Source of the DNA: Amblyomma americanum
Lineage: Eukaryota; Arthropoda; Arachnida; Ixodida; Ixodidae
NCBI RefSeq assembly: GCF_052857255.1
Contig: NC_135500.1
Coordinates: 101,145,394 to 101,209,393, forward strand
Length of the DNA stretch: 64,000 nt
Direction of reading: 5' to 3'
In this document: positions 1 to 11,199 of the stretch, piece after piece
Layout of the letters: each line of letters opens with the position of its first letter
Position numbering within the stretch: the stretch's first letter is position 1
Translations under genes and position numbers: made by a program
Notes under the pieces: generated by a model
The model's input: only the letters and a program-made list of their open reading frames with translations
Database searches by the model: none
What the model was told of the DNA's origin: nothing

Positions 1-536
1 GCTTCCACTTAGTGCGTGCAACCTAGTTTTTCATTGAAAAGCGGGTGCTCGGACTAGTTTCTCGCGGTATGAACATAGCCTATATACGGGCATAGAGAGC
101 GTCCTGCAACAGCAGGCTACACAAATAAAACGTTTCTGTTTTACACAATGCGAAAACGGAAGCTTCCAAAACCGTAATAATTTAAACGCTAACAACTTTT
201 TTCACAGAATATTCGCTGTGAAAAGCGTTTTTCTTGAAAGCAAAAAAAATTATTCTTTACGGCTAGTTATATTTGGCGGCATGAAAAGAAAACCCTCTCT
301 AGCCATAAGAAAATTCGGTTATCGTTTGCTTTTCTGCTCATTTATTGCAATGAACCATAAGCATATTTTATTACAGGATATATTGATTGTAAAACAACGC
401 TACCTTAATGTATGTTTTGCGGAAACATGTATTTTTGCTGTCGCAGTCATGTTTTAGGGCCAAACCTATTATGCTACGCTGTCTTCCTGGCATTACCACG
501 GTGGATGAAGTGCCCCTTAAGAAACTCGCATAAACG
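1..536. other. Unannotated flank
   Basis: AT-rich sequence with only short chance open frames. I see no domain, repeat or RNA signal here. Confidence 0.5.
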
Positions 537-745
537 GTGGCGCCAGCTTTCCCTCTAGGTAATGGCCGCCGCGATTGCTCAGTGGTTGTCGCGCTCGCTA
601 TTGACTCGAAGGACGCGGGCTCGATCTCAGCCGCGGCAGTCGTATTTCGATGGACGCAAAATTCTATAGGCCCGTGTACTGTGCGATGTCAGTGCACGTT
701 AAAAAAACCCAGGTGGTCGAAATTTCCGGACCCCTTCACTCTTTG
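537..745 (+). mobile_element. tRNA-derived SINE (Ruka-like), diverged
   Basis: The head carries RNA polymerase III promoter-like boxes: an A box TTGCTCAGTGG at about 575-585 and a B box GGCTCGATCTC at about 618-628. The body continues with CCCGTGTACTGTGCGATGTC and then AGGTGGTCGAAATTTCCGG. The same body sequence recurs inside both arms of the large inverted repeat (46.8 kb and 63.5 kb), which shows that it is a dispersed family. Tick genomes carry tRNA-derived SINEs of this kind; assignment to Ruka is from memory. The 3' part after about 745 no longer matches the other copies. Confidence 0.75.
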
Positions 746-1284
746 GCCGGTGCACTTTGATGCCTTCGGCGGAACACTGGTTGTGTTCGATGGGACGCCC
801 GGTCGCCCAGAGCCAAGCTCCGCGGTCGGGCAAGGAGTGACGTGGAATGTCACGTGGCTCTCACACCTGCACCACTCCTTCACTTGAAGGTCAAATTGTG
901 GCGCCCATAACGTTGGATTGACTAGGCCAGTAAAGCTTTCGATTTAAAAGCTCATGGCTGAGTTGCTGGCTGGGATAGCACGTGGTCTTTCCCTCAGTGC
1001 AGTCGCTCCCATGACCCCGGGGCATTCTACAGCAGCGGACCCTTTGACAAGGCGGTCGAACCCTGACGAGACCCGACAGGACAAACTGATCTCTTTCGCG
1101 GAGCCTCCAAATGACCGCCTGGACCTGTGCCTCATTGTTATGTTTTTATTAAATGTTCTAACAGTAAACTTGCTGGTCTGCTGATTTTCAGCGCATGTAA
1201 GTATAGAATGTTGCACTACGAACATTGCATAGAAAATGGTTGCCAAAATGAAACATTCATCACAGATGGCTTTTGGTAGTGCAA
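746..1284. other. Intergenic, no gene seen
   Basis: Apart from a short near-palindrome around 837-865 (GTGACGTGGAATGTCACGTG) I see nothing that supports a feature. Confidence 0.4.
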
Positions 1285-1383
1285 CGCACAACATGCATAA
1301 TAAGCAATGTTGCATGCATAATTAGCAACGTTGCAAGCAGCATGCATAATAAGCAGTGCCATTACACGAGTAATGGCACTGCT
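1285..1383. repeat. Short direct repeats plus 13-bp perfect hairpin
   Basis: The motif CATGCATAAT(A/T)AGCA recurs three times (around 1292, 1313 and 1340). It is followed by a perfect 13-bp inverted repeat: AGCAGTGCCATTA at 1352-1364, a 6-base loop, and TAATGGCACTGCT at 1371-1383. The hairpin lies exactly at the left edge of the minisatellite that follows, so the two may belong to one repeat unit. Confidence 0.7.
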
Positions 1384-1615
1384 ACTCACTGTGGGTGGAT
1401 GCATGCGCTGTACAACCAGTGGGTAAGCTTGGGTGGGAGATATTCGCGGTAGCCAGTGTGTAGCCGAATGCGCAGTGCGAGCAGCCAGTGGGTTACGTTG
1501 GGTGGACAATATTGGGTAGCCAGTGAGTGTGGCTGGATTCCTGTGATGAACAACCAGTGGATGACTTCGGGCGGCAAATATTGGGTATTGGCGGGCTGCC
1601 TGTGATGGGTAAGAC
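1384..1615. repeat. Degenerate minisatellite, about 70-bp period
   Basis: Three imperfect tandem units each begin with CCAGTGG and contain (C/T)TTGGGTGG or a variant, then AATATTGGGTA or a variant. Unit starts are near 1416, 1485 and 1553. The array gives a long open frame on the minus strand, but its translation simply follows the repeat and shows no known domain, so I do not call a gene. Confidence 0.65.
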
Positions 1616-3530
1616 AATGAGGAATCTTCGATAGCTATTAATGAATCTGCAAGGAATGCCAGTGAATCCTTTCAGTAAGCTTGTATGCCATTATTGGCTG
1701 TTGATTAGAAAACCAATGTAGGGCATTGCGCGAACACCGGATCGGGTAGCGACGCAGTCAGGCGGCATTACAGGCATTTAATGGAGACAGTTTTTCCTGG
1801 TTTTAGGCCAATGCCTGGCCATTGTTTGCGTGCGGATTGGAATGGCATATATTTGTGGCCTAGTTAAATTTTAGTTACAAAAATGGGAAATTTATTTCTT
1901 ATTTCTTCGCTGAGAATTATAGGGTTGAGGCATTTTATCGCGACGATGTTCATCTCTGAGTATGCCGAGAGTTGGATCTATAAGCATATTTGATATCTTC
2001 TCAGGTTGTGAATAAGTAACTGTGCTCCAACACTTCACACAGCAATCTTATAAATTGATACTTAAGCTGCGGTTTGGGCAAACGACGGCATTTAGAAACT
2101 CTGTAGAGAACTGGGGTTGGCTCCAAGAAGTAACATCATGTCATATGCAAGAATGCACTTAACGGCTGCATTTTCAACTCCCATTGTCCGTCACGATTGC
2201 ATGCACCAAAGATACAGGCCGTCCGTAGGCGCCCTAGTGAGGTTCAGGGGATTTTTAAAAAAATTCTCGTTTGTTGTTGTATTATTTCAAATATGGTCAA
2301 GTGAAGCAGAACTGCAAGCGACTTTTTTTTATCCAAAAATTCAAAATTGGTTTTCGACGAAAATAAATGGAGCAGTAAATGTCAAACACCTCGGTGGAAA
2401 CCTCTGCTACCTCAAATACGGCATTGAGAAAACACTAGATTATTAGTCGGAGAGTTTCTAGAGCGTGCGCCCCGGCGCCTAGGATTGCCTGCGCTGCGCG
2501 CTAGACAGCCGTTCAAACAACAGCAAAAATCGCAAGTGGCCCGACGGTGCCACTTGTCCGCGACCTTGTCGACAAACCACCAGGACGTATGCGGTGTTTT
2601 CACCAAACGGACTTTCCAGACACGGGTTTTGGTGTGACCCGTTGTAGTGTTTGACCGTGTCTGGTGTTCCCACCAGGCCGGGGTTCCCTGCACGGGCTCT
2701 GACGTGGCCTGGTGTGACATGTTCGTGTTCCGGTCTCTTGTCCTTTTGCGCGACCCGGTCAGCTGATACCAGCTATGGCGCGCTTTGGTTTAGTGTTTCT
2801 TGGTGTGGTCGGTCTGCCGTATAACATGTTTTCATAGTGTTGCTTTATGTTTGTACTTTCTATCGTGAGAAAAATTAAGAAACCGCTGCGAGAGCGTGCC
2901 GAAACGTGCCAAACTACATGCAGGCGCCGCTTGACAAAGCACTCCCGGTGTTAAGGCAGGCGCACTGGCATGTGCCGATCTCTAGCACAGCATCGCAGCA
3001 GGCACTGCATCGGTGTTGGCGACACGAGCGGTGCATCAGGTGGTGCCTGCATGAAGTTCACTGTAGTTCGGCGCACACTCGCAAGGTCTCAATTTTTCGC
3101 ACGATTTTACATAAGACCCTGCACATATACACATCATTCGTGTTCTTGCAGAAGATAAAGAGCAAGCACGTATCGAAGCATGCTTGCATTATAGCGTGCA
3201 TCTTTTCTGATAAAGTCGAATATCTTTCATTTCCCTGATGGCAGATTCACTCCAGCTGTATAGCCACAAATCTTGAATAACAAGGGATTAAAACTATGCA
3301 TTTGAGTGAAATGCACTACTCTGATCACAGCAAAAATGCAGCTGGCAAATGCTGCCATTAAATTTGGCTCAGTGGTGCACACATGTAGAACGTAATCTGA
3401 TGACTCGGAATGCCTCTTCACTGAACTAACTGACCTTTGTGCTTTAAAGTAAATCAATGCTCCTCATATTATGCATCCCACTTGCATTAAGTTGCTCAAA
3501 TTCGTTTGCTTGGCGAGCTGGTATTTCATG
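1616..3530. other. Intergenic, unclassified
   Basis: About 1.9 kb without a recognisable gene. The sequence from 2440 to 2830 is more GC-rich, with many GGTGTG and CACGGG words and a 102-codon open frame on the minus strand. It could be an old repeat, but I cannot assign it. Confidence 0.4.
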
Positions 3531-3615
3531 CTTTCATTCACACAGCGCGACAGCAAACGCGGACACCACAAAATGCTTTGTGTCCGTGTTCCTCATCGCG
3601 CTGTGCGAATGAAAG
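3531..3615. repeat. Palindromic (foldback) repeat, 85 bp
   Basis: The left half begins CTTTCATTCACACAGCGCGA and the right half ends TCGCGCTGTGCGAATGAAAG. The two halves are reverse complements with few mismatches around the centre CACAAAATGCTTTGTG. The GG/CACGGACA core resembles the hairpin at 62,881-62,986, so both may come from one family of palindromic repeats. It encodes no protein. Confidence 0.7.
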
Positions 3616-3977
3616 TGTGGACCATTGCATTAAGCGTGTTTTTTATTTGCATATATTTAAACCCCAACTGCGTTCTTCTGTTTCATGATTTGAAGTCCTA
3701 CTATATTTTGGTGTTACAGCTCGTTTTGAGCATTACCATTCCAACACAATATTCCAGCTTTCTTAGACAATCAACGGCATTCTAGAATCTAAGATAATTT
3801 CATTCATTACCAGGTAACGAGATGCTAATACTTTGTAACCTAGAGAAATAAATTGAAAACATCGAAAATATACTGCTAGGTCACAAAAACCAATCTTGAG
3901 AATTTGTGCAAATGATCAGGTGCCCATAAATATGGACACAATTGATATACGCTGCATTTACAGTTAAATGATTTGAC

Positions 3978-4671
3978 GTGAGTACATTTCAGGGTGAGAA
4001 AAGCCATGTATTGACTTTTTGTATGTGCACAGGGTGCAAAACAGTAAAGTACTTTTTAAAAAATCGAGCCTTCAGTGTGCGTGTCCACGGAAAGCTCTTT
4101 GATAACTTCACTTCCAATAGAGGAGTGCCCCCCGGGTTTCATTCTCGCCCCCCCCCCCCCATTATTTATCGTTGCTGTTATTCTCCTTGTTCGAGCCCTA
4201 GAGACCATCCCTCCTATCCGTATCCTTGCGTACGCCGATTGTATAACCTTGTGGTACTATAAACTAGACCCGTCTATGCACCTCCAGAACGCGCTGGATG
4301 TCGTGGCATATTTCCTCCCACCCCTGGGTTAACCCTCTTGCCTAATAAAATCATGTTTCATTCGTATCGGAAATAAAGCCGGCTTACGGAAAGCTCCCCC
4401 TTTAACTTTTACGATGAATTGTTCTCCTGTTCTTCAGGTAGAACCTGCTCGTATCATTTGCCTTCTCCTTCATACATCTGGGACTGGCACCCTGTCGCTG
4501 ACAGCCACCCGTAAATCGGCTCACGCTACTCTAGGTCCGATTAATAGAATAGCTATGCGCGCTGGTGGCGCGCGTGCATATACGGCCCGCCAACTTGTGT
4601 TCTGTATCTTTCACCCACGGATAATAAATCACGAAAACTTTCAGTCTCATCGTCTCACCCGCAGACAGTGA
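3978..4671 (+). pseudogene. I-like LINE reverse transcriptase remnant
   Basis: Read across two frames, this stretch gives recognisable reverse transcriptase core pieces: NRGVPPG (motif equivalent to GVPQG) near 4115-4135, RILAYADCITLWY near 4218-4258 (the YADD active-site box, with the second Asp changed to Cys), and a later segment containing LLLHTSGTGT near 4462-4492. A run of 13 C bases near 4148-4160 lies at the frame change and is the likely frameshift site. The gene is truncated at both ends and cannot be functional. The thumb-region wording resembles I-clade LINEs of ticks; the clade assignment is inference. Confidence 0.6.
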
Positions 4672-4679
4672 AACTTACT

Positions 4680-5528
4680 CGCTTGAAGATATCAGTTCGG
4701 AGATTGTGCGCGCCATAAGATAACTTCCCCATTAAAACCGATACCCGTACTTCAGGATTTAGCCCAACTTAATACATTCAGTGAACGCAAACGTCGCCGT
4801 CCGAGTCACCAGGTCCACCTGCTCGCACGCGTAGGCGTCGCCGTCCGAGACAGAAAATGTTGCACTGTCACAAGGGAACGGATTGTGATGGACCAACCGC
4901 GTGATAGACCACGTGACAATAAGTAGCCAGGCAACAAGGCTAACCTGGACTTGCAATCAAGTTTAACCAAGGCTAACCAAACTATACCTTACCTTTTGCT
5001 ATGTATATCCTGGCAGCCGTGGAAAGCCACTGCCAATTATTTTTAGCAGACAATCAACTCATAAACTGGACTATTGGCTGCCGACGGAATCTAGAAACTT
5101 TCCATTCAATTAAGTTTGGCTCCATGTATTAACGTCATATCGTATATTACGAGTATATGTTTAAGGTGCGGACGAGACTGTAGTGAGCGCTGTTTCGGTT
5201 GGCAGCATTTTTTTCCGTACCTTGCTATCCCAGACGATGGAGCTGAAAAGTCCTTATACACTCAAAAATTTAGTATTCTACTGTACGTATTTATTATTAG
5301 TAGGTAGAAACATTAAAAAGAACTGAAAGAAACGCGCATAGCACTAGGGCTGCTGATAAACCGCGTTTAAATGTGTGCGGCAGAAGCGGATCTTATCGAT
5401 TTTCTGGCCTATCGCATTTAGTAATCCCCCAGGCAGGGGGGCAGATCAAAAAGTGCAAGTCCACTTTTGGGGCGAATGGAAACAGATCTCAGTACGGCGC
5501 CTCGGTGCTTGCGCCTCTTCCCTCCCCC

Positions 5529-5560
<32 letters not shown>

Positions 5561-6505
5561 TCGTGGCACTCTAGCTTTCTGAGCCCCCCTCCTCCTCACT
5601 GGGGGCCTATGCAATACACCTTCAGACGGATAACAAAGCAGACCACTCTCAATGTGGGAGCAACTGGCTTCCGCAGCAGTGTGCCCTTGGAAAGAGGCCA
5701 CCGTCCCAAGCTTGACTTGATGTGCTACAGATAAACAGTGGCGTGTCACCTCCGCGAGATACGATAGCAAATACGATGCGCCACTCTCGTATTCATGTAA
5801 ATGCGGCGAAAGATAGCGGTTGCCCATTTTCGAGGGCCTTCGTTTTCGCCCATTTTATTCTATTCTTCAAGGTACAGCCGTGATAAAGCCCCTGAATCAC
5901 TATTTTTCAGCAAAAGTTTGCCAGCTTAGCTTCAGGGGTTTAAATGGGAGATCAAGAATTTGTATTATTTTTCTCTAAACCATCTTTTTTGTGCTCTTAG
6001 ACTGCTCACAATATCGTGGGCAGCGTCACTCGCACTTGCACGCATCAAATGCGGATTAACTAGGGAATTTGTCTCCGCCTATTTGTAGTGAACTTGTCCG
6101 CTTAAAGCGCACCGTATTATGTATAGAAATAGTGACTACATGAAACTTGGCCTGCTAATTAAGCGATGGCTGCGTAATCTTACGCGTCAGGAAAATATGT
6201 TGATCTGGTGTTTTGTGGTGTCAGCCGAAAGCGATTCTAATAGGGCCGTGCGGCATGCAAAGAAATCCGCGCAGTGTTTCATAGGCACCAATACAGGCGC
6301 CAGATTTCAACGTTGCTCTTTTTCCCTGTGGTAATTGCTTGCTCGAAGAACGCGTCCTCTTCAGAGAGGAATTATTGTGGCGCTAAATTGCTGAGTTGCC
6401 AGAACTGAAAACGTTTGACAAAATCGTGTATAGAAACGACTAATACATTAAGTTTTCATGCCTTACGGTGGCGATGGCGGCTTGTTGGCGAAGTATGTTG
6501 TGGTG
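4680..6505. other. Intergenic, unclassified
   Basis: No gene is seen. The only distinct items are a duplicated GTCGCCGTCCGAG word (about 4792 and 4837) and the poly-C/(CA)n tract annotated separately. Confidence 0.4.
5521..5559. repeat. Poly-C tract running into (CA)n
   Basis: An almost uninterrupted run of about 24 C bases is followed directly by about seven CA units. A very similar C-run plus CACACA tract is present near 25,142-25,168. Confidence 0.9.
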
Positions 6506-6825
6506 TCAGTGGGCACGGCGGACTTGGATCGACCATGTTGCTAACGGGAACACCGTTCTTCGTACTGCAGGTTATCCTGGGTTCCGCTGCATTACGAACA
6601 ACTGGACTCGTGTGGCCCCATGGCGCTTGCTTCTGCGATGGAAATCGGACCCTCATCGAAAACGCACACATCTTGCTGTCGTCACTTGATGACACTTTTC
6701 TGGACATGCGTGTTCTTCCAGCGTCAACGTTCATGCATCGCACTGTGACGTCATCGGAGCCAACAGCTATAAAAGAAACCACGCAGGAATACAGCTTCAG
6801 TGGGCACGGCGGACTCGGATCGACC
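6506..6825 (+). promoter_or_regulatory. Tandem LINE 5' units with TATA box and initiator
   Basis: A segment of about 65 bp beginning TCAGTGGGCACGGCGGACT occurs at 6506 and again at 6797, period 291 bp, with one visible mismatch. A TATAAAAG box sits at 6768-6775, and the A of the second TCAGT is at 6799, that is 31 bp downstream. This is the standard spacing of a TATA box to an arthropod TCAGT initiator. The first unit therefore looks like a promoter for a transcript that starts at the second unit. ORF1 can begin 27 bases later at ATG 6826. Confidence 0.6.
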
Positions 6826-7695
6826 ATGTTGCTAACGGGAACACCGTTCTTCGTACTGCAGGTTGGTAGTCATACCAGCACATTTCGTAGTGACTGCCGC
6901 GGTATTGTTGTCCTGCCGTGCCCCCATTGTTGTCTTTCTTTGGCATACGATTGTTTTGTTTCTTGTAAATTGCTCCTCTGCGGCGACGTCGAAATGAATC
7001 CTAGCCCGTCTCAGAAGGAAATTCTGGAACAATTATTGGATGGTCAAGAGTCGCTTCAAGCCGAAATCACTGAAATAAAAACAGAGCTCGTTAAAACTGT
7101 AAATATAGTGGCTGACCTGCAGCGTGTACTATTACTGATGGAAAAAAAGCTTAATCAACCGTCAACCCTCACCGATCCGCCTCAGCAAATCCACACAACA
7201 TTGAAATCAATAGAAAATGTGATGGGATTTCAAGCCAAAAAAATAACCGATCTCGAAGATCGAAGCAGACGTTCAAACCTAATTATACACGGAATCGCCA
7301 AAGACCCTCAAGAGACTGAAACTACGCTGAAACATAGAGTTATCAAGGAAGTATTTGAAGATAAACTGCAAGTTAGTTGCCAGTCTATAGCGCGTATACA
7401 TAGGCTGAACGTAAAAGCGGGAAAAGGCCTATAATTTTTACCTGCAGAATTTTGTAGAAAAAAAAGACAATAATGGAGAACGTTACAAAACTAAAAGGCT
7501 CAGGTATGTCGATTCAGAATGACTACTCGCAGTCTACACTGAAGAAGCGCAAACTACTCTGGGATAGCTCGAAAGAAGACAGGGATAAAAAAAATGGTCG
7601 CCCTTTTTCACGATAAGCTAAAAGTGGATAAAGATATGTTCGTCTGGGATGAATCCCAAAATAAGCTCGTAAAGATAGCCTCCTCAAAACCTTGA
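6826..7695 (+). pseudogene. LINE ORF1 (2A-like N-terminus, coiled coil), frameshifted
   Basis: From ATG 6826 the frame runs to a stop at 7434. The N-terminus is hydrophobic and Cys-rich, and residues 53-61 read GDVEMNPSP (6982-7008). This matches the 2A ribosome-skipping consensus D(V/I)ExNPGP except that the final Gly is Ser. A heptad-rich coiled coil follows (about residues 65-115), then KKITDLEDRSRRSNLIIHGI at about 7239-7298, a segment typical of the RNA-binding region of LINE ORF1 proteins. The C-terminal part continues in other frames to a stop at 7695, so at least two frameshifts (near 7430 and 7585) are present. ORF1 proteins bind the element RNA as chaperones. ORF2 starts 21 bases downstream. 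Confidence 0.75.
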
Positions 7696-7715
7696 ACACC
7701 TCAAGAGCACGAGGC

Positions 7716-10288
7716 ATGACGTCACTCGGAACAATGAAGCAGCTGCGCGTAGTGAACCTTAATGCACGTAGTTTAGTTCATAAAACAGCCAATCTTGAAA
7801 TAACCTTATCACAGCATAATCCACACATTACAGTGATTACGGAGACGTGGCTTCACAGCGAAGTGAATGATGATGATGTATTTCCTCCCGCCTACACGGT
7901 ATTTAGAAAAGATAGAGAATCTAGAAGCAGTGGCATAGCTATCCTTATTAAGAAACAAATTGCGGCCGTCTTGCAGGACGAGGTACAAGAAATTGAGTGC
8001 CTATGCGTAATATTGTCTTGTTGGGGTCATATCTTAGTTTTATATGCTCTGTATAGACCTCCCGATTCTGGACCTGACTGCTTAAATAAACTACAAAATC
8101 ATATGTCACTGCAGGAAAACAGCAAAATTTTGTTGATGGGAGATTTCAACTTGCCTGGTGTGGATTGGGAACGCCTTGAGTGTTTTGGTGCTAACAGTAA
8201 GCATGCAAATAAAATGTTTAATATAATGCTAACTCACAACTTGATGCAAGTAGTTCACGAACCAACCCGTCAAATTGGTTCCACGAAATCATTATTAGAT
8301 CTGTTGTTCCTGCCTCGCAATCTTGTAAGGTTTACTGTCATTGTGTAGCAGGGCCTTTCTGATCACTGCCTAGTTAGTGCTTCCTTACCTTTGGTACAAC
8401 ACACTAAAAGCAAACAACCATCACTACGTTGTTTTAAAGATTATTCACGTGCTAACGACGCATCTGTAACTGAGCATCTAGAAACCTGCTTTCTAGATTT
8501 TGATGATACTGATGCCTGCGCACTCTGGGACCGGTTCAAAAAAAAATTGTTTTTATTGCATCGAAACTTTTTTGCCAAGCAAATATAGAAAAGAACGTCA
8601 GAAAACCCAATTGATGACACATAGCATTATTCAACTCCGGCGAAAGGTAAAACGGCACAAGGAGAAGCACACAGACCCTAAACAGATAAAACATTTGCTC
8701 GAGAATCTAGCATGCGCCATACGTGATTCTAAAGATTATTTTTTAACACATCACTTCAGAATTTCATAAAAAACGAGCCAAGTAAATTTTGGAATTACAT
8801 CAATGAGAAAAAGAAAACCGTGTCACAAGTTTCGGTGAACAACGCTATGGTATGTGATCAGATGGCTATTGCCCAGCATTTTAATGAGTACTTTCAAAGC
8901 GTATTTTCCGCTCTAAGCGCACGTACCGCGAATAGCCGGGTGTATCATCTTTCTGAAGTGAACTTCATATCTTATTCAGGTGTCCTTTCTATGTTATTAA
9001 ACTTAAAAACGAAAACGTCATGTGGTCCTGATAATATCCCAAATGTATTCCTTCGTCGTTATGCTGAAACCCTGACGAAATTCCTCGTGATCATATTTCG
9101 TGCTTCTTTGCTGACAAGCAAATTACCTGATGACTGGAGGACAGCCCGAATTGTCCCCGTTTACAAAGAAGGAAATCGTCTTTTGATGCAAAACTATCGT
9201 CCCATATCATTTACTTCATCGTGCTGTAAGCTACTAGAGCATATAGTTGCACACTGTGTGAATGAATTTCTAGAAAAACATTTGGTCATAAACGAATTTC
9301 AACACGGGTTCAGAAGGGGTTTCTCGACAGTAACACAACTGATTACGGTAATTAACTCATTCGCAACCTGTATAGATAGTAAGGGCCAAATTGATGCAAT
9401 TTTTTTAGATTTCAGCAAGGCGTTCGACAAAGTTCCTCATGATAAATAATTCTAAAAATGAATCATATTGGCATTCCTGAGATTTTCATAACTTGGATAA
9501 CCACATACTTAAAGGACCGCAGGCAGTTTGTTGAAGTTGGTGGACAATGTTCGGGCTCTCTTCCAGTTTCATCCGGTGTACCACAGGGAAGTGTCTTGGG
9601 CCCTCTGATTTTTCTTTTATATATTAATGACATTGTTCTAGTAATTAGCCCACCAGTGCATATTAGATTGTTCGCAGACGATTGTATATTATTCAAAGAA
9701 ATTACTAATAGGGATGACCAGAATGTTTTGAACAATGCTGTGAACAATGTTTTGAAATGGTGCGACCAATGGGGCAATGTTCTCAATGCTGACAAACGTG
9801 TGTATCTTCCGATAACAAGAAAAAACCTACCACATAGTTGCACATACAAATTAATTTCGTACCCTCTTGAACAAGTATCTAACTACAAATACTTAGGCAT
9901 AACTATGACTAGCAAATTAACGTGGAACTTGCATATCAATAACATTCGCTCTTCCGCATTTCGCAAATTGTGCTGCTTAAGCCATAAACTGAAGAACGCG
10001 CCTCCTAACATCAAGCTACTTTGTTATTCTTCTATAATCAGACCAAAACTCGAATACGCATGCGTAGTGTGCGACCCGTACACTAAATCTAACATAGCCA
10101 ATTTGGAATGAATACAGAGAAAGGCTGTTAGATTCATCTTTAATAAATATGCAAAGACTGACTCCCCCACCACTTTGATAGAAATTAACCAAATTGAACG
10201 ACTTGAACTCCGAAGAAAAAAGTTCAGGTTAAAGTTTCTTGCGCTTTTATTAGAGAACAAATTTGGTCTGGACCCCTCTTTATACTAA
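7716..10288 (+). pseudogene. LINE ORF2 endonuclease-reverse transcriptase, broken
   Basis: The endonuclease comes first: LNARSL (about 7760), ITETWLH (about 7836), YRPPDS, MGDFNLPGVDW (about 8139) and GLSDHCLV (about 8352), all typical of APE-type nucleases. The reverse transcriptase follows: DDWRTARIVPVYKEGN, NYRPIS, FLDFSKAFDKVPHD (about 9403), SSGVPQGSVLGPLIFLLYIND (about 9571) and the catalytic FADDC box near 9671-9685. The thumb region ends at 10,288. Breaks seen: an in-frame TAG at 8346, frame changes near 8545 and 8745, a stop and frame change at about 9447, and a TGA at 10,109. Catalytic motifs are intact but the reading frame is not. A start at ATG 7716 is chosen because it directly follows the ORF1 stop. 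Confidence 0.85.
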
Positions 10289-10547
10289 CTTAAAGCCGTT
10301 ATCTGCAAGACAAACTCGACATTACCACCCTAGTTTTCTAACCCCTATATTCGCTAAAACAGACACCTACAAGTTTTAATTTTTCCATCGAACAGATTGG
10401 AATCAAATAAACCAACCATTGCCCCATGAGGTCTAACCAATTAGTGCTATTTCTGTATATTTTCCAATGTTATTTCTTTCTTATTTCGCTCACTTGTGCG
10501 CCCACCCTGCTTGGACTTAGTGTCCGCAGTATTTCATAAATAAATAA

Positions 10548-10924
10548 ATAAAAATGAGGGGCTAATCCTCGCTCTTTAAGTTTCTTGCTCACTGCTGTCT
10601 ATCTTCCTTTATTAAAGGGACATTCTTGAACATGCTTATTTATTGCCAGATTAGAAGTATGAAACCGGTGAAAAGAGTGCAATTTTTTCCATTGTAACGT
10701 CCTTATGCACTGCGAAAAACTATGCCTGATATTATCTTGATGAAATAAAAATATTACTTAAATTTGCTTTTTGCGATCCAACTACTTGAGCTGTAACAAA
10801 TTTAAATAGCATTTACAACCACACATTGCCGCAAACAGAATCGCCGCATTCTTCATATAAATATTAAATATCATGATGCGACATCAGTAACAGAATTAAT
10901 GGTACAAGCAATGAGCTTGCATGA
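10548..10924. other. Intergenic, no feature seen
   Basis: AT-rich sequence between the LINE tail and the gypsy element, with nothing I can assign. Confidence 0.4.
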
Positions 10925-11199
10925 AAAAACAACAAAGAAAGAAACAGTCATGGAGCTTCCAGGCATACGGAAAAGATGGTTTCTTTTGTAAGGCGGCATT
11001 TATTCAAAGAAGCTGGGAGGACAGGAGCAGCAGCGAAAGCACTCTGAGGGCAGTCAGGTCGGGTAGATACATTCGTGGAGATAACAATACGGTTCAAGCG
11101 CAGGACCATCTTTGTCATGAGTCAACTGCTGCGTCTGTCATTTTCTTTACAATCACCCACGGGGAGAAGAGGAGCCATCCTGGCGATTTACGGCGACTG

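Larger units (their letters stand above)
6506..10547 (+). mobile_element. CR1/L2-like non-LTR retrotransposon, near full length, inactive
   Basis: A two-ORF LINE in order: two tandem 5' units, ORF1 (coiled coil, 2A-like motif), ORF2 (apurinic-type endonuclease then reverse transcriptase, no RNase H seen), a short 3' UTR, and an A-rich (AAATA)n tail ending about 10,547. Absence of RNase H, the endonuclease motifs and the RT wording fit the CR1/L2/Jockey group. Both ORFs contain frameshifts and in-frame stops, so this copy cannot mobilise itself. The left edge is taken from the first TCAGTGGGCACGG, which also starts the second 5' unit. Confidence 0.85.

Noticed and set aside
537..640. A genuine tRNA gene at the SINE head
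   Set aside because: The A and B boxes are present, but the acceptor stem and anticodon arm do not form a convincing cloverleaf, and the SINE body follows directly.
1290..1350. CRISPR-like spaced repeats
   Set aside because: Only three short words with irregular spacing in a eukaryotic repeat context.
1216..1617. 133-codon minus-strand open frame
   Set aside because: It follows the minisatellite repeat; the peptide repeats with the DNA period.
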